Origin: Thermoproteota archaeon
GTDB lineage: Archaea; Thermoproteota; Nitrososphaeria_A; Caldarchaeales; Calditenuaceae
Length of the DNA: 45,195 nt
Assembly (NCBI GenBank): GCA_030550155.1
Contig: JAUQPZ010000010.1
Location: 1-45,195 of the forward strand
Reading direction: 5' to 3'
Shown piece by piece: positions 16,417 to 24,830 of the stretch (position 1 is its first letter; each line of letters opens with the position of its first letter). Under the pieces are notes generated by a model. It saw nothing but the letters and a program-made list of their open reading frames with translations, was not told the DNA's origin and made no database searches. Both the position numbers and the translations under genes were made by a program.

Positions 16417-19089
16417 ATGCCTCTTAGCAAGGATGGAAAGAGTAAAAGCCTGGCTCCCGCTTATATCAGCTTCTTCGCTGTCAACTCTCTCATTCTTCTT
16501 TCACTCCCCTTCCTTTTGGCCATCGCAATTGCGCAACCGCCCAGATGGGATATGCGGATATATTTCATGCCTGAAGGCCCTCCCACAGATGACTCTGGTG
16601 ACCCCCGATGGCTTCAAAGCTATGGAGACATTTTCTTTCCAGGCGAGACCGGGAACTTAACCTTCCAAGTCACTAATATTGACTGTGAGAGGCGTGCTCA
16701 AACTCCTCATGTGAGGGAGTTCCAGCAAACCTGGGAGGAAGACCTCAGGCCTGTCTTTAGGAGGCTTGAGGCTATGAGCAAGACCAACTTCATAACTGGC
16801 TACTCCGTGGAGGATTCGAATGTCGTGGTATTTGGGGACAGGAAGATTGCAGACTGGAGGATAACTGTTACTGGATACTGCATCGGTAGACAGGTTGATG
16901 TTGTGTCCGCTAAGGTATGGTTCGCTTGGCCAAGGTATGGTGAGGCGATAAGCTCCAAAGCGAATATCGGCCGTACACTGAAGTCTCTTGACCCGCTGAA
17001 ATACATCTTTGAAGGAGACATCACGGAATCAACGGTTCTCTTCACAGTCGCATTCCCTTTTCCATCAGACCTGCCTAGCGAGCTATTCGAGCAGCAGCCC
17101 GTTATCACCTTGGAGCTCAGATATCCGAGCCGCTTCACTTACGAGTACGAGTACAGTGTATCTGGTCAAGAAGACCTGTGGCAAGTCTTGGGCATCAAGG
17201 GCGGTGAGTATGGATTTTTCAGGCTCAGCCCCTTCAGGACATTCAATCTAACAATCACTGACCATGAATATGCGCTCCGTCTGGATGGTGCTCAGCTGGT
17301 CCTCAAGGCTCACTTCTACTCCTTCTCGACAACAGCATTCTCCGACCGGGAGGGAGCCATATTGATCAGGCGGCTCCCCGACTTCTACAGCTACGACGTA
17401 ACGGTCATTTACAGGGTGCCACTGATTAGGCAGAACATTACCGTCTATATATCCTCTCACAGCGCAGAAGAGCTGGCTAGGACAGGCTACATAAGAACAA
17501 GTCTCTACACCCTGCGAATCCAACCCAAAGACATGAATGGAAGACCACTCATCAACGCGACGGTCGATCTCAAGCTAATCGAGGAGCCTCGGACAGGGGC
17601 CACCGCATTTATCTCGAACTCATCCACAGGCGGCTATGCAACCTTTTACCTACTGCCCACGGGGAACTACTCCGTTGAAGTTACATGGAAGTCGGTGAAG
17701 GTGCACTCCTCGCAAAGGTACGTTGGGTATCATCCGACTTTGGGGTTCAGCCCGTTAACTTTTGAGGCTGAGACCTCTGTTGCAGACCTTGTCGTCTCGG
17801 CAACCGATATGAGCGGGGCTCCAGTGGGCGCTGTCTTTGATGTGGAGGGGCCGACTCCCGAGACGAGCTTCAGAGACCTTAGCCGGCGGGATGGAGTACT
17901 CGTACTGGAGCAGCAGCCTATTGCACAGTATCGGGTAACGGCTACTAATGCTTCATCAGTCTTTAATTTTGAGGCCTCCGCAAGCATAGTCGCGACCCCG
18001 GGGGAGCCGTCGCAGATTCTTCTGCCCATCTATAATGCGAGGTTTAGGCTACTATCGATGGATGGCAAACCTCTTCACAACTCCACCGTGAGGTTCCATA
18101 CACTGGAGTTTAGGAGCGATAGAGATGGCGCCTTGAGTATTCCAGGTGTTCCAGGCGGCGTCTATAGCTTGAGGGCTTATTATAGGGATGTTCCAGTTTA
18201 CTCGGGTGAGGTGCGGGTCGCGGGTAACGTTTTGGAGGAAATTTACGTGGCTGTCTTTGATGTCAACATGTCTCTCGTCGACTGGGATGGACGTCCTATC
18301 ATCGCAGAGTGGGTCATAGAAGGTGCTGGAGGGCGTTTCGCCGGTGTCGGTAGTAGATTAGCTGCGGAGCTGCTTCCCAATACTGATCACAGAGTACTGA
18401 TTTATTTCTGGGAGAGGGGGACTCCCAGACTGGTTCTCAACTCAAGTATCCTCCCATCCGAGTCGAGGACTGGTTCTCTGAGACTGCAGATAAGCCCCGC
18501 TAAGTTTAGGGTTTTCTGGAGCGGAGGAGAGCCTTTCAACGGAACTGTGACGCTAAATGGTGTGACTTATGCCTTGAGTAATGGTGTCGCTCAAAGCGAC
18601 CCGCTTCGTCACGGTGCGTTGAATATTTCAGTTCTGGGCTGGGGCGGAACCGAGATATTGAGGCAGGAGATTATGCACAACGGCACAGAGATCAAGCTCG
18701 TGATTCAGCAGACAGTAATCACGGTATCGGTGAGCGATATTCTATCTAGACCTGTGCAGGACGCCAGAGTCGTTGTCTACTCTGGCAGGAGGCCTGGCCT
18801 AATAGCGGGGGCTGACTCAACCGGCCCTGAGGGCAGCGTAAGCTTTATTAAGCTACCTACAGCGCTCGCGCCATACCGCGTCGAGGTGAGCTATGGCGAC
18901 GAAAAATTTGAGGTTTGGACGGCGGGAGGCGTCCTTAGAGTCAGGCTCAACTCCCTCGTTCTTGCAGGAGTCCCGATACCGGGCTCCACCATACTTGCAT
19001 CTTTATTGGGCGTATTATCTGTAGCCCTGGCCGCCGCCTTAATACAGAGAATCAGGGCAAGGCTAAGGCAGAGAGGCGGAGAGGAGTGA
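16417..19089 (+). CDS. Large secreted, membrane-anchored surface protein with carboxypeptidase-regulatory-like repeats
   Basis: An N-terminal hydrophobic segment (about 12-38, ending AIAIAQ) looks like a signal peptide, and a C-terminal helix (about 855-875) followed by basic RIRARLRQR is a stop-transfer anchor. The 800-residue extracellular part has many N-x-S/T sites. From about residue 365 it shows at least five repeats of the form D-x-x-G-x-P-(L/V)-x-x-A-x-(V/F), ending with phrases like GGYATFYLLPTGNYSVEV and DGALSIPGVPGGVYSLRA. These match carboxypeptidase-regulatory or SpaA-like beta sandwiches. The first 350 residues match nothing I recognise. A cell-surface or adhesion role is inferred. 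It is preceded by a 103-bp gap. Confidence 0.75.
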   Translation: MPLSKDGKSKSLAPAYISFFAVNSLILLSLPFLLAIAIAQPPRWDMRIYFMPEGPPTDDSGDPRWLQSYGDIFFPGETGNLTFQVTNIDCERRAQTPHVREFQQTWEEDLRPVFRRLEAMSKTNFITGYSVEDSNVVVFGDRKIADWRITVTGYCIGRQVDVVSAKVWFAWPRYGEAISSKANIGRTLKSLDPLKYIFEGDITESTVLFTVAFPFPSDLPSELFEQQPVITLELRYPSRFTYEYEYSVSGQEDLWQVLGIKGGEYGFFRLSPFRTFNLTITDHEYALRLDGAQLVLKAHFYSFSTTAFSDREGAILIRRLPDFYSYDVTVIYRVPLIRQNITVYISSHSAEELARTGYIRTSLYTLRIQPKDMNGRPLINATVDLKLIEEPRTGATAFISNSSTGGYATFYLLPTGNYSVEVTWKSVKVHSSQRYVGYHPTLGFSPLTFEAETSVADLVVSATDMSGAPVGAVFDVEGPTPETSFRDLSRRDGVLVLEQQPIAQYRVTATNASSVFNFEASASIVATPGEPSQILLPIYNARFRLLSMDGKPLHNSTVRFHTLEFRSDRDGALSIPGVPGGVYSLRAYYRDVPVYSGEVRVAGNVLEEIYVAVFDVNMSLVDWDGRPIIAEWVIEGAGGRFAGVGSRLAAELLPNTDHRVLIYFWERGTPRLVLNSSILPSESRTGSLRLQISPAKFRVFWSGGEPFNGTVTLNGVTYALSNGVAQSDPLRHGALNISVLGWGGTEILRQEIMHNGTEIKLVIQQTVITVSVSDILSRPVQDARVVVYSGRRPGLIAGADSTGPEGSVSFIKLPTALAPYRVEVSYGDEKFEVWTAGGVLRVRLNSLVLAGVPIPGSTILASLLGVLSVALAAALIQRIRARLRQRGGEE

Positions 19090-19160
19090 AGGCTAGCGAG
19101 CCAAGATGTGTGAAGGGTTAAATCCAATTTCCTGAATAGCAAGCTGGGACGCGGAAGGGT

Positions 19161-20456
19161 TTGAAAATAATCGCAGACTTACAGATACACTCAAGATATA
19201 GCGGAGCCACCTCCTCTAAAATGAATCTACACGAGATAGAATACTACGCCGCCCTCAAAGGAGTTAATCTCTTGGGGACCGGCGATTCCCTACATCCTCT
19301 CTGGCTGAGAGAGCTTAAGACGGGGCTTGAAGAGATTGATGGCTCCGGCCTCTACAGAGTCAAGGGTGGGGCAAACAACATATTCTTCGTAACCCAGACA
19401 GAGGTCGCGACGGTGCACGAGTTCGCCGGCAAAGCTAGACGCATACACCACGTGATTCTTTTCAGTAGCTTGGAGATGTCGGTTCAGGCTGGTGAGAGGC
19501 TTAAACGATACGGTGACATCGCATCTGACGGCCGCCCCATACTTAACGTGAGGCCAGCCGAGCTGGTTGAGACACTTCTGGAGATAGATCAGGATTGTCT
19601 GGTCTTCCCGGCCCATGCTTGGACGCCTTGGTGGTCGCTTTTTGGTTCTATCGGCGGGGTGGACAGGCTTGAGGAATGCTACGAGGATAAGTCTGACGAG
19701 ATATACGCCATCGAGACTGGGCTAAGCTCTGACCCTCCTATGAATTGGCGGATAAGCAGTCTTGACAGGTTCGTCCTCCTAAGCTCATCTGACTCGCACA
19801 GCCCATATCCATATCGGCTGGGCAGAGAGGCGGTGGTGTTTGAGCTGAAAAACCCTGCCTACGGAGAGATTGTGCGCGCCATTAAGAACCGGGACAGGTC
19901 GTCCATCCTGATGACTCTCGAGGTCCCCCCGAGTTATGGGAAGTATCATTGGTCTGGGCATAGAAGATGTGGCGTCGGACCAGTCTCGCCTCAGAAGGCC
20001 CGGGAGATGAACTATCGGTGTCCGCGGTGTGGGCGGAGACTTACTAAGGGTGTTGAAGACAGGGTTGAAGAGCTCGCGGACAGGCCTGTAGGCTATCGCC
20101 CCTCAGACGCGATAGATTTCATGTATGTCCTCCCACTCCAAGAGCTGATAGCACTCTCCATGGGCGCAGACTACACAACGGAGATGTATCTCCAGACAAG
20201 AAAGATATGGACCATCTACAACTCCCTAGTAGACAAGTTCGGCAGCGAATACAGAATTCTCCTTGACGCGCCCATCAACGAATTAGCCAAGACCTCCAGC
20301 CAAGAACTTGCATCCCTTATCGAGGACATGAGGAGGAGTGAGCTCGAGATAATTCCGGGTTTCGACGGAGTTTATGGGAAAATACTGCCGAGAACAGCCA
20401 AGAGGAGAAGTGAAAAGCCGGATGAAAGAATGAGGCGGCTTGAGGACTACATTTAG
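19161..20456 (+). CDS. PHP-domain endonuclease, endonuclease Q family
   Basis: The first 240 residues form a PHP metal-dependent hydrolase: DLQIHSRYSGA at the N-terminus, LLGTGDSLHP, a conserved FPAHAWTPW segment and SSSDSHSPYP. A zinc-finger region follows with HRRCG and YRCPRCGRRL, then a helical C-terminal part including DYTTEMYLQTRKIW. This order and the 431-residue length match endonuclease Q, which nicks DNA 5' to deaminated bases such as hypoxanthine and uracil. The activity is established for Thermococcales enzymes and inferred here. The start is TTG. It is convergent with fttA, 14 bp apart. Confidence 0.85.
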   Translation: MKIIADLQIHSRYSGATSSKMNLHEIEYYAALKGVNLLGTGDSLHPLWLRELKTGLEEIDGSGLYRVKGGANNIFFVTQTEVATVHEFAGKARRIHHVILFSSLEMSVQAGERLKRYGDIASDGRPILNVRPAELVETLLEIDQDCLVFPAHAWTPWWSLFGSIGGVDRLEECYEDKSDEIYAIETGLSSDPPMNWRISSLDRFVLLSSSDSHSPYPYRLGREAVVFELKNPAYGEIVRAIKNRDRSSILMTLEVPPSYGKYHWSGHRRCGVGPVSPQKAREMNYRCPRCGRRLTKGVEDRVEELADRPVGYRPSDAIDFMYVLPLQELIALSMGADYTTEMYLQTRKIWTIYNSLVDKFGSEYRILLDAPINELAKTSSQELASLIEDMRRSELEIIPGFDGVYGKILPRTAKRRSEKPDERMRRLEDYI

Positions 20457-20470
20457 ATTTCTTGTAGGGC

Positions 20471-22372
20471 TCATCCTACGATTATAGAATCAAGGTTTCT
20501 CGGCGTGTAAATGTTGGCTTCTATAATTCTGCGAGCCGCGCCTGCGACAGAGCTCACAGCCTCGGCCTCGCCGTGGACAAACACTACGTTCTGGGGCTTC
20601 GGCGAGACTCTCTTCAGATATGAGAGAATCTGCTGCCTACTTGAGTGGCCTGAGAACCCGTCCACCTTCTCCACAGAGAGAGCAAGCTTGACCACCTCCT
20701 GCTTACCCTCCTCAGTCAATATCGTGATCTCCTTCGAACCCTTCAGTATCTTTCTGCCCAGAGTCCCCTCCACCTGGTAGCTGACAAATAAGAGTAGGTT
20801 TTTCTCATTATCAGCTAAACTTCTCAAATAGGTTAGAGCGGGACCGCCCTCAAGCATTCCAGACGTCGCGAGCACGATCATGGGTTCTTTACTCTCAAGA
20901 ATCTCGTCACGATGGCTTTGACTTCTAACCAAAGTGAAGTATTCTGAGAAGAAGAGTGAGTCTCCGCGAACAAACTCGTCCCTGCTCTCTAGCGAGTAGT
21001 ATTCCGGGTAGCAGCTGTAGACTGCGGTGGCCTCGATGAGCAGGCCATCCAGAATCACGGGTATGTCTGGAATCATCTTAGACTCGATCAGATCCTTTAA
21101 TACAAGCATGATTTCCTGCGCTCGTCCAACAGCAGGTAGAGGTATGAGGACGCTGCCGCCGGAGTTCACCGTCCTAGAAATGTGCTCCGAGAATAGGCGC
21201 TCTGTCTCCTCCCTTGTGAACGGGATGGGCGTAGCCCCGTATGTGCTCTCCAGAATCAGCGTCTCCAGCCTTGGGAACTTTGAGGTGGCGGGGTCAAGCA
21301 TCCTAGTTTTCTCGTACTTGAAATCTCCCGTGTATACTATGTTGTGGAACCCCTCGCCTATGTGCAGATGGGCGATAGCCGAGCCCAAGATATGCCCCGC
21401 GTTGTAGAACGTGACACGTATATCAGGTGTTATGTTGGTAACTGCTCCATAGCGCAGGGGAACCGAGTATCGGGAGGCCATCCTGACCTCCTGCTCACCG
21501 TACAGTGGGAACTGCCCAGTCTTGGCAGCAAGGTTGAGATAGTCAAGATGCTCCATCACCATTAGCGGAAGTGTCGGCTCGGTCATGTAGACTGGCCCCC
21601 TGTAACCGTACTTGAACAGGAGGGGCAGAGCTCCGTGATGATCCATGTGGGAATGCGTTATTATGACAGCGTCTAGATTATCGATTAGCTCTGGGAAAAA
21701 ATCAATCCGCGGCAACATGTCAATGTTCTTGCTTGCGCCAGCGCTTATCCCGAAGTCCAGTAGAACGTTACTCTCCCTAGTTCTCATAAGTATTGCTGAC
21801 CGCCCTACCTGCATGCCTCCCCCGAGAATTGTTATCGAGACTTCGCCGGGCTCGAAGATCTGCTCCCTGAAGACGTTCTCACCTATTTTTCTTAGAATCT
21901 CACCTCTTTCCTCGCCATCACCGTACAGATACTTCTTCAGCTTCTCAATCGTCCTTGAAGGGTGGAGCGGAGTCCTCGACAAAGTGATAAGCCAGTTAAT
22001 CTCTCTCTCAAGTGCGGCAACCCTTTCCTGTGTCAGGAAATTGAATAGCTCCTGATCGCTGCTCTCAATCACAACCTCTCCTAGAGAGTTATCAAAGATA
22101 ATGTTGGCTGAGAAGCCCCGTAGAGCTTCCTCAAGAAACTTCTTTACGTTTTCATCCGGCTTCCTGATAGATTCATCCGGCCTAATCACCACCCTCTTCT
22201 TTATCAGGTTCACGAGGTCCCTGGCTATGTTGTTTCTGTCCGCGAAGACCATGGGCTCGGCCGTGTAAATCGCGATTCTGGGGCCCTCGAAATCTATTCG
22301 AGTTATCACCCGCTCGCCCTTCCCTAGGCTCGCCAAGTAGTTGAATATTTCTGATCTCAGCTTGGATAGCAT
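20471..22372 (-). CDS. fttA: FttA/aCPSF1 transcription termination ribonuclease
   Basis: FttA cleaves nascent RNA behind RNA polymerase and ends archaeal transcription. Two KH domains occupy residues 1-140 (VVIRPDESIRKP, ANIIFDNSLGEVVIES). The metallo-beta-lactamase core has H240-x-H242-x-D244-H245 in THSHMDHHG. The beta-CASP insert and the late histidine motifs (NAGHILGSA, FSGHSSRQQ, FVHGE) are all present, so the protein should be active. The 633-residue length is standard. A good ribosome site, AAAGGTGGA, lies 6 nt before the ATG, and a TATA-like acttaaatag lies about 75 bp upstream. Confidence 0.97.
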   Translation of the reverse strand: MLSKLRSEIFNYLASLGKGERVITRIDFEGPRIAIYTAEPMVFADRNNIARDLVNLIKKRVVIRPDESIRKPDENVKKFLEEALRGFSANIIFDNSLGEVVIESSDQELFNFLTQERVAALEREINWLITLSRTPLHPSRTIEKLKKYLYGDGEERGEILRKIGENVFREQIFEPGEVSITILGGGMQVGRSAILMRTRESNVLLDFGISAGASKNIDMLPRIDFFPELIDNLDAVIITHSHMDHHGALPLLFKYGYRGPVYMTEPTLPLMVMEHLDYLNLAAKTGQFPLYGEQEVRMASRYSVPLRYGAVTNITPDIRVTFYNAGHILGSAIAHLHIGEGFHNIVYTGDFKYEKTRMLDPATSKFPRLETLILESTYGATPIPFTREETERLFSEHISRTVNSGGSVLIPLPAVGRAQEIMLVLKDLIESKMIPDIPVILDGLLIEATAVYSCYPEYYSLESRDEFVRGDSLFFSEYFTLVRSQSHRDEILESKEPMIVLATSGMLEGGPALTYLRSLADNEKNLLLFVSYQVEGTLGRKILKGSKEITILTEEGKQEVVKLALSVEKVDGFSGHSSRQQILSYLKRVSPKPQNVVFVHGEAEAVSSVAGAARRIIEANIYTPRNLDSIIVG

Positions 22373-22478
22373 TCATCTTCCACCTTTAAGAGCTGGGTCT
22401 TAGGTTGACCCGGAAGATTTTTGCTCAAGTGGTCTTGTTTATCCCACTATTTAAGTTGTCGCCTCCCCTAGATGCCAC

Positions 22479-23267
22479 CTACGGCTGCCCTGATACCCTT
22501 GGCTTGAGGGCCGCTTTCCAGAGGTGAATTATGGCGTAAGGCCTCGGCACTCCCTCGTCCTGAACTATCTTCTCTATCGCGGATGAGACTCGGGCCTCGT
22601 CCCTGTACTTGGCGACCAGTTCCTTGTAGAGGGGCTCAGCCTCCTCTGTGCTTGTCGTCAACTTGTTTATCGTTCTCGGAAGAGAGCGGATATTATCGAG
22701 CTTAAGCTGGAGCTCCGACATCTTGGTCTTACTCTCCGCGATCTTGTTACGGAGTTCCTCTATCTCGGACTCAAGAGCCCTGAGCTTACTGTTCTCGGCA
22801 TCTCTTAGTGAGGCTCCCTTCTCCCTGAGGTATTCAACCTCCACCAGCCTGTCGAAGAGCTGCTCCTCAAGCTCGCTCATCTCGGTCTCCAATACTGCGA
22901 GAGCCTCGTTGAGGAGGTTTTCAGTTGTTTGGGCGTCGGCCAAAATCGCGTTCCGCTCGTCTGATAACTGGTTCAGCTTCTTCTTTACAGACTTAAGGTC
23001 GACCTCGTCCCACTTCTTGAAGACCCTCTGAATCGATCGGTCCTTTTCCCTGATATCTCTTATCCTCTCCTGGACCAAGTTGAAGCTGTTGATAGATTCT
23101 AGGTATGTGTTCTGGGTTGGTTGGGCTTCAGGCTCCACGGGTTCTATCCGCGGCTCCTCCACAGCCCGTGTATCTGCTGTCGGCTCGTCCTGGCTTATCT
23201 GCTGCTCGTTCGGCTGGATTTCGGGGAGCAGTCTTCTCTTTATAACTATTTTTTTCTTGTCACTCAT
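22479..23267 (-). CDS. Coiled-coil protein coupled to the JAMM protease gene
   Basis: I do not recognise this protein. From the ATG at 23267 it has 262 residues. The basic start SDKKKIVIKRRLLPEI is followed by a Glu/Pro/Gln-rich disordered stretch (about 15-55). Two long heptad-rich coiled coils run from about 60 to 200. A compact C-terminal segment (YKELVAKYRDEARVSSAIE to LWKAALKPR) ends the protein. The ATG overlaps the JAMM stop in ATGAGTGA and is preceded by GGTGGGAG, so translation is coupled; a GTG at 23279 is less likely. A partner or scaffold for the JAMM or E1/E2 proteins is inference from position only. Confidence 0.8.
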   Translation of the reverse strand: MSDKKKIVIKRRLLPEIQPNEQQISQDEPTADTRAVEEPRIEPVEPEAQPTQNTYLESINSFNLVQERIRDIREKDRSIQRVFKKWDEVDLKSVKKKLNQLSDERNAILADAQTTENLLNEALAVLETEMSELEEQLFDRLVEVEYLREKGASLRDAENSKLRALESEIEELRNKIAESKTKMSELQLKLDNIRSLPRTINKLTTSTEEAEPLYKELVAKYRDEARVSSAIEKIVQDEGVPRPYAIIHLWKAALKPRVSGQP

Positions 23268-23871
23268 TTTTTCTCCCACCCTCGATTCCTAGGCTCTGCC
23301 GGAAAACGTTGCTAATAGCTTTGAATGGTTTAGACATGGCTGTGTCGTGGATTTCTCTCTGGAATAGGGCTGTGGTTGTGAGACCTATGAGCGTTGACTC
23401 TAGGAGCTTCCTTGTTCCCGCCCCGAGTGTTACTGGCAACTCTATAGGCTCACCCTGCTGGTTCACTCTAAAGATCTTGTAAAGAGAGTTTGTAACCTTT
23501 TTTGACTCCTCATATCTAGAAGGATCTATAACGAGGGCAATGGCGTTCGGGTAAAGAGACTGATACGTGAGCTGTGTCTTGATATCTATCGGGGATAGGA
23601 ATAGACCCAATGATGGGTGGGAGTGATACCAGCCAACGATGAATAGCGGTATCTTATGCTCCTGTAAAAACTCCACAACCTTCACCATTACCTCCTCATT
23701 CAGTATGACAAAGCCCGGCGTTCCAACCTGTTCCCCCGTCGCTGCGTCCCAGACCTCAACCACGCCGTTCTCCTCCCTACCGATAAGTAACCCCGCCACC
23801 TCCACCTTGGGTTGAGAGAGAGAATGATTGATGATTTTTGCTAGTGCGAGAGGTAAGAGCCTTACCCTCAT
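23260..23871 (-). CDS. JAMM/MPN+ metalloprotease, Rpn11-like deubiquitinase candidate
   Basis: The zinc-binding JAMM motif is complete: E24 in VEVAGLLIG, then H83-S-H85-P with S93 and D96 in WYHSHPSLGLFLSPID. It should therefore be a catalytic MPN+ protein able to cut after Gly-Gly in modifier conjugates or precursors. The C-terminal 60 residues (from about 140) are a predicted helical extension. The ATG at 23871 is used because AGGGG lies 4 nt upstream and a TATA-like tttatagg at about 23901-23908 sits about 33 bp away; GTG at 23895 would add 8 residues. The gene is divergent from Ubl-E2-E1 and overlaps the coiled-coil gene downstream. An Rpn11-like relative is known in the Caldiarchaeum cluster. 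Confidence 0.93.
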   Translation of the reverse strand: MRVRLLPLALAKIINHSLSQPKVEVAGLLIGREENGVVEVWDAATGEQVGTPGFVILNEEVMVKVVEFLQEHKIPLFIVGWYHSHPSLGLFLSPIDIKTQLTYQSLYPNAIALVIDPSRYEESKKVTNSLYKIFRVNQQGEPIELPVTLGAGTRKLLESTLIGLTTTALFQREIHDTAMSKPFKAISNVFRQSLGIEGGRKNE

Positions 23872-24087
23872 CTTACCCCTGTAACATATAATCACTTGCC
23901 TATAAACCCCTAACCCTAAGCTCAGCTGGCCACTGACATGAGATTAAGCCATACACCTCCATTGGCAGACACTAATGCGTACGCTCACAGAAAACGCGTA
24001 TAGCCCTACGTAGTATTCACTCGCAAATCTCTACGGCTAACCTATTTATAGCTCTGACAATAGACTCAGGTAGGCGATGCGGGAAAT
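23872..24087. promoter_or_regulatory. Shared promoter region between JAMM and ubiquitin-like operons
   Basis: These 216 bp separate the two halves of the modifier system. A TATA-like ctataaac (23901-23908) faces left toward JAMM, and ctatttata (24042-24050) faces right, which would give a leader of about 14 nt before the Ubl ATG. No gene, RING-type cysteine pattern or strong palindrome is seen between them. Confidence 0.6.
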
Positions 24088-24324
24088 ATGAAGATAAGGA
24101 TAGTACCCGCGGTGGGTGGCGGCCCACCCATAGAGTTGGATGTGCCCCCGAATGCCAGTATAGGAGCTGTGAAGATGCGGGTCTGCGCGATTAAGAAGCT
24201 TAGGCCGGAGGACGCTAGGCTGACGTTTAAGGGAAGGGCCTTAAGCGACTCAGAGACAGTTGCTTCTGCCGGTGTAGCTGAAGGAGATAAACTCGTCCTG
24301 ATAACCCGCACGGTTGGTGGTTGA
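24088..24324 (+). CDS. Ubiquitin-like modifier protein
   Basis: This 78-residue beta-grasp protein has a ubiquitin layout: first hairpin MKIRIVPAVGGGPPIELDV, helix SIGAVKMRVCAIKKL, the strand ARLTFKGRALSDSETV matching ubiquitin's QRLIFAGKQLEDGRTL region, then GVAEGDKLVLITR and a terminal VGG. The stop follows G78 directly, so the diglycine is exposed without processing. In the experimentally reconstituted Caldiarchaeum pathway the ubiquitin is passed to E1 and E2 and attached to lysines. The stop codon overlaps the E2 start (TTGA), so the three genes form one coupled operon. K36, K37 and K48 are possible chain sites, unproven. Confidence 0.95.
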   Translation: MKIRIVPAVGGGPPIELDVPPNASIGAVKMRVCAIKKLRPEDARLTFKGRALSDSETVASAGVAEGDKLVLITRTVGG

Positions 24325-24830
24325 ACGTGGAGGCGTCTGAGGTTGGGTACCTCCCTGAGGGCAGGTGGGCGAAGAGGCTTGCCCAAGAATACCAGCTCAT
24401 CAGGAACTATGAGCCCAACTTCGACGCCGTTGGGGGAGATTTAACCCACTATAAGGGGACTATCATCGGTAGCGGCGTATATGACGGCGGTGTATTCGTC
24501 GTAGAGGTTTTGCTGCCACGCTCTTTCCCATTTATCCCCCCAGAGGTCGTTTGGCATACCCGGGTGTGGCATCCTAACTTCACGGATGAGGAGCCGGCTA
24601 GGATCTGTGAATCAATACTCAATAAAGACTGGTACCCCAACATGCATGTCGTCTCTGTGATCGAGGCCTTGAAGAATCTCCTCGTCAACCCTAATCCTGA
24701 TGACCCGCTAAACGTCTGGGCGGCCCAAGAACTAAAGCTTTACCCTGAGAGATTTGTTGCCCGTGTAAGAGAGTATATCAGGCTCTACGCAACAGCTGAA
24801 AGAGCGCTAGAGAGACTAACAGAGATATGA
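24321..24830 (+). CDS. E2 ubiquitin-conjugating enzyme (UBC fold)
   Basis: The UBC fold is recognisable: an N-terminal helix (GRWAKRLAQEYQLIRN), beta strands with YDGGVFVVEVLLPRSFPFIPPEVVW, the HPN motif at 84-86 (RVWHPNF) and the active-site cysteine C96 in ARICESILNKDWYP. The C-terminal helices include VSVIEALKNLLVNPNPDDPLN, which matches the E2 segment SVLLSIQSLLSDPNPDDPL closely. At 169 residues it is complete. It would accept the modifier from the E1 downstream. The start is either TTG at 24321, overlapping the Ubl stop, or GTG at 24327, which has GGTGG at better spacing. An ATGA overlap links it to the E1 gene. Confidence 0.95.
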   Translation: MNVEASEVGYLPEGRWAKRLAQEYQLIRNYEPNFDAVGGDLTHYKGTIIGSGVYDGGVFVVEVLLPRSFPFIPPEVVWHTRVWHPNFTDEEPARICESILNKDWYPNMHVVSVIEALKNLLVNPNPDDPLNVWAAQELKLYPERFVARVREYIRLYATAERALERLTEI

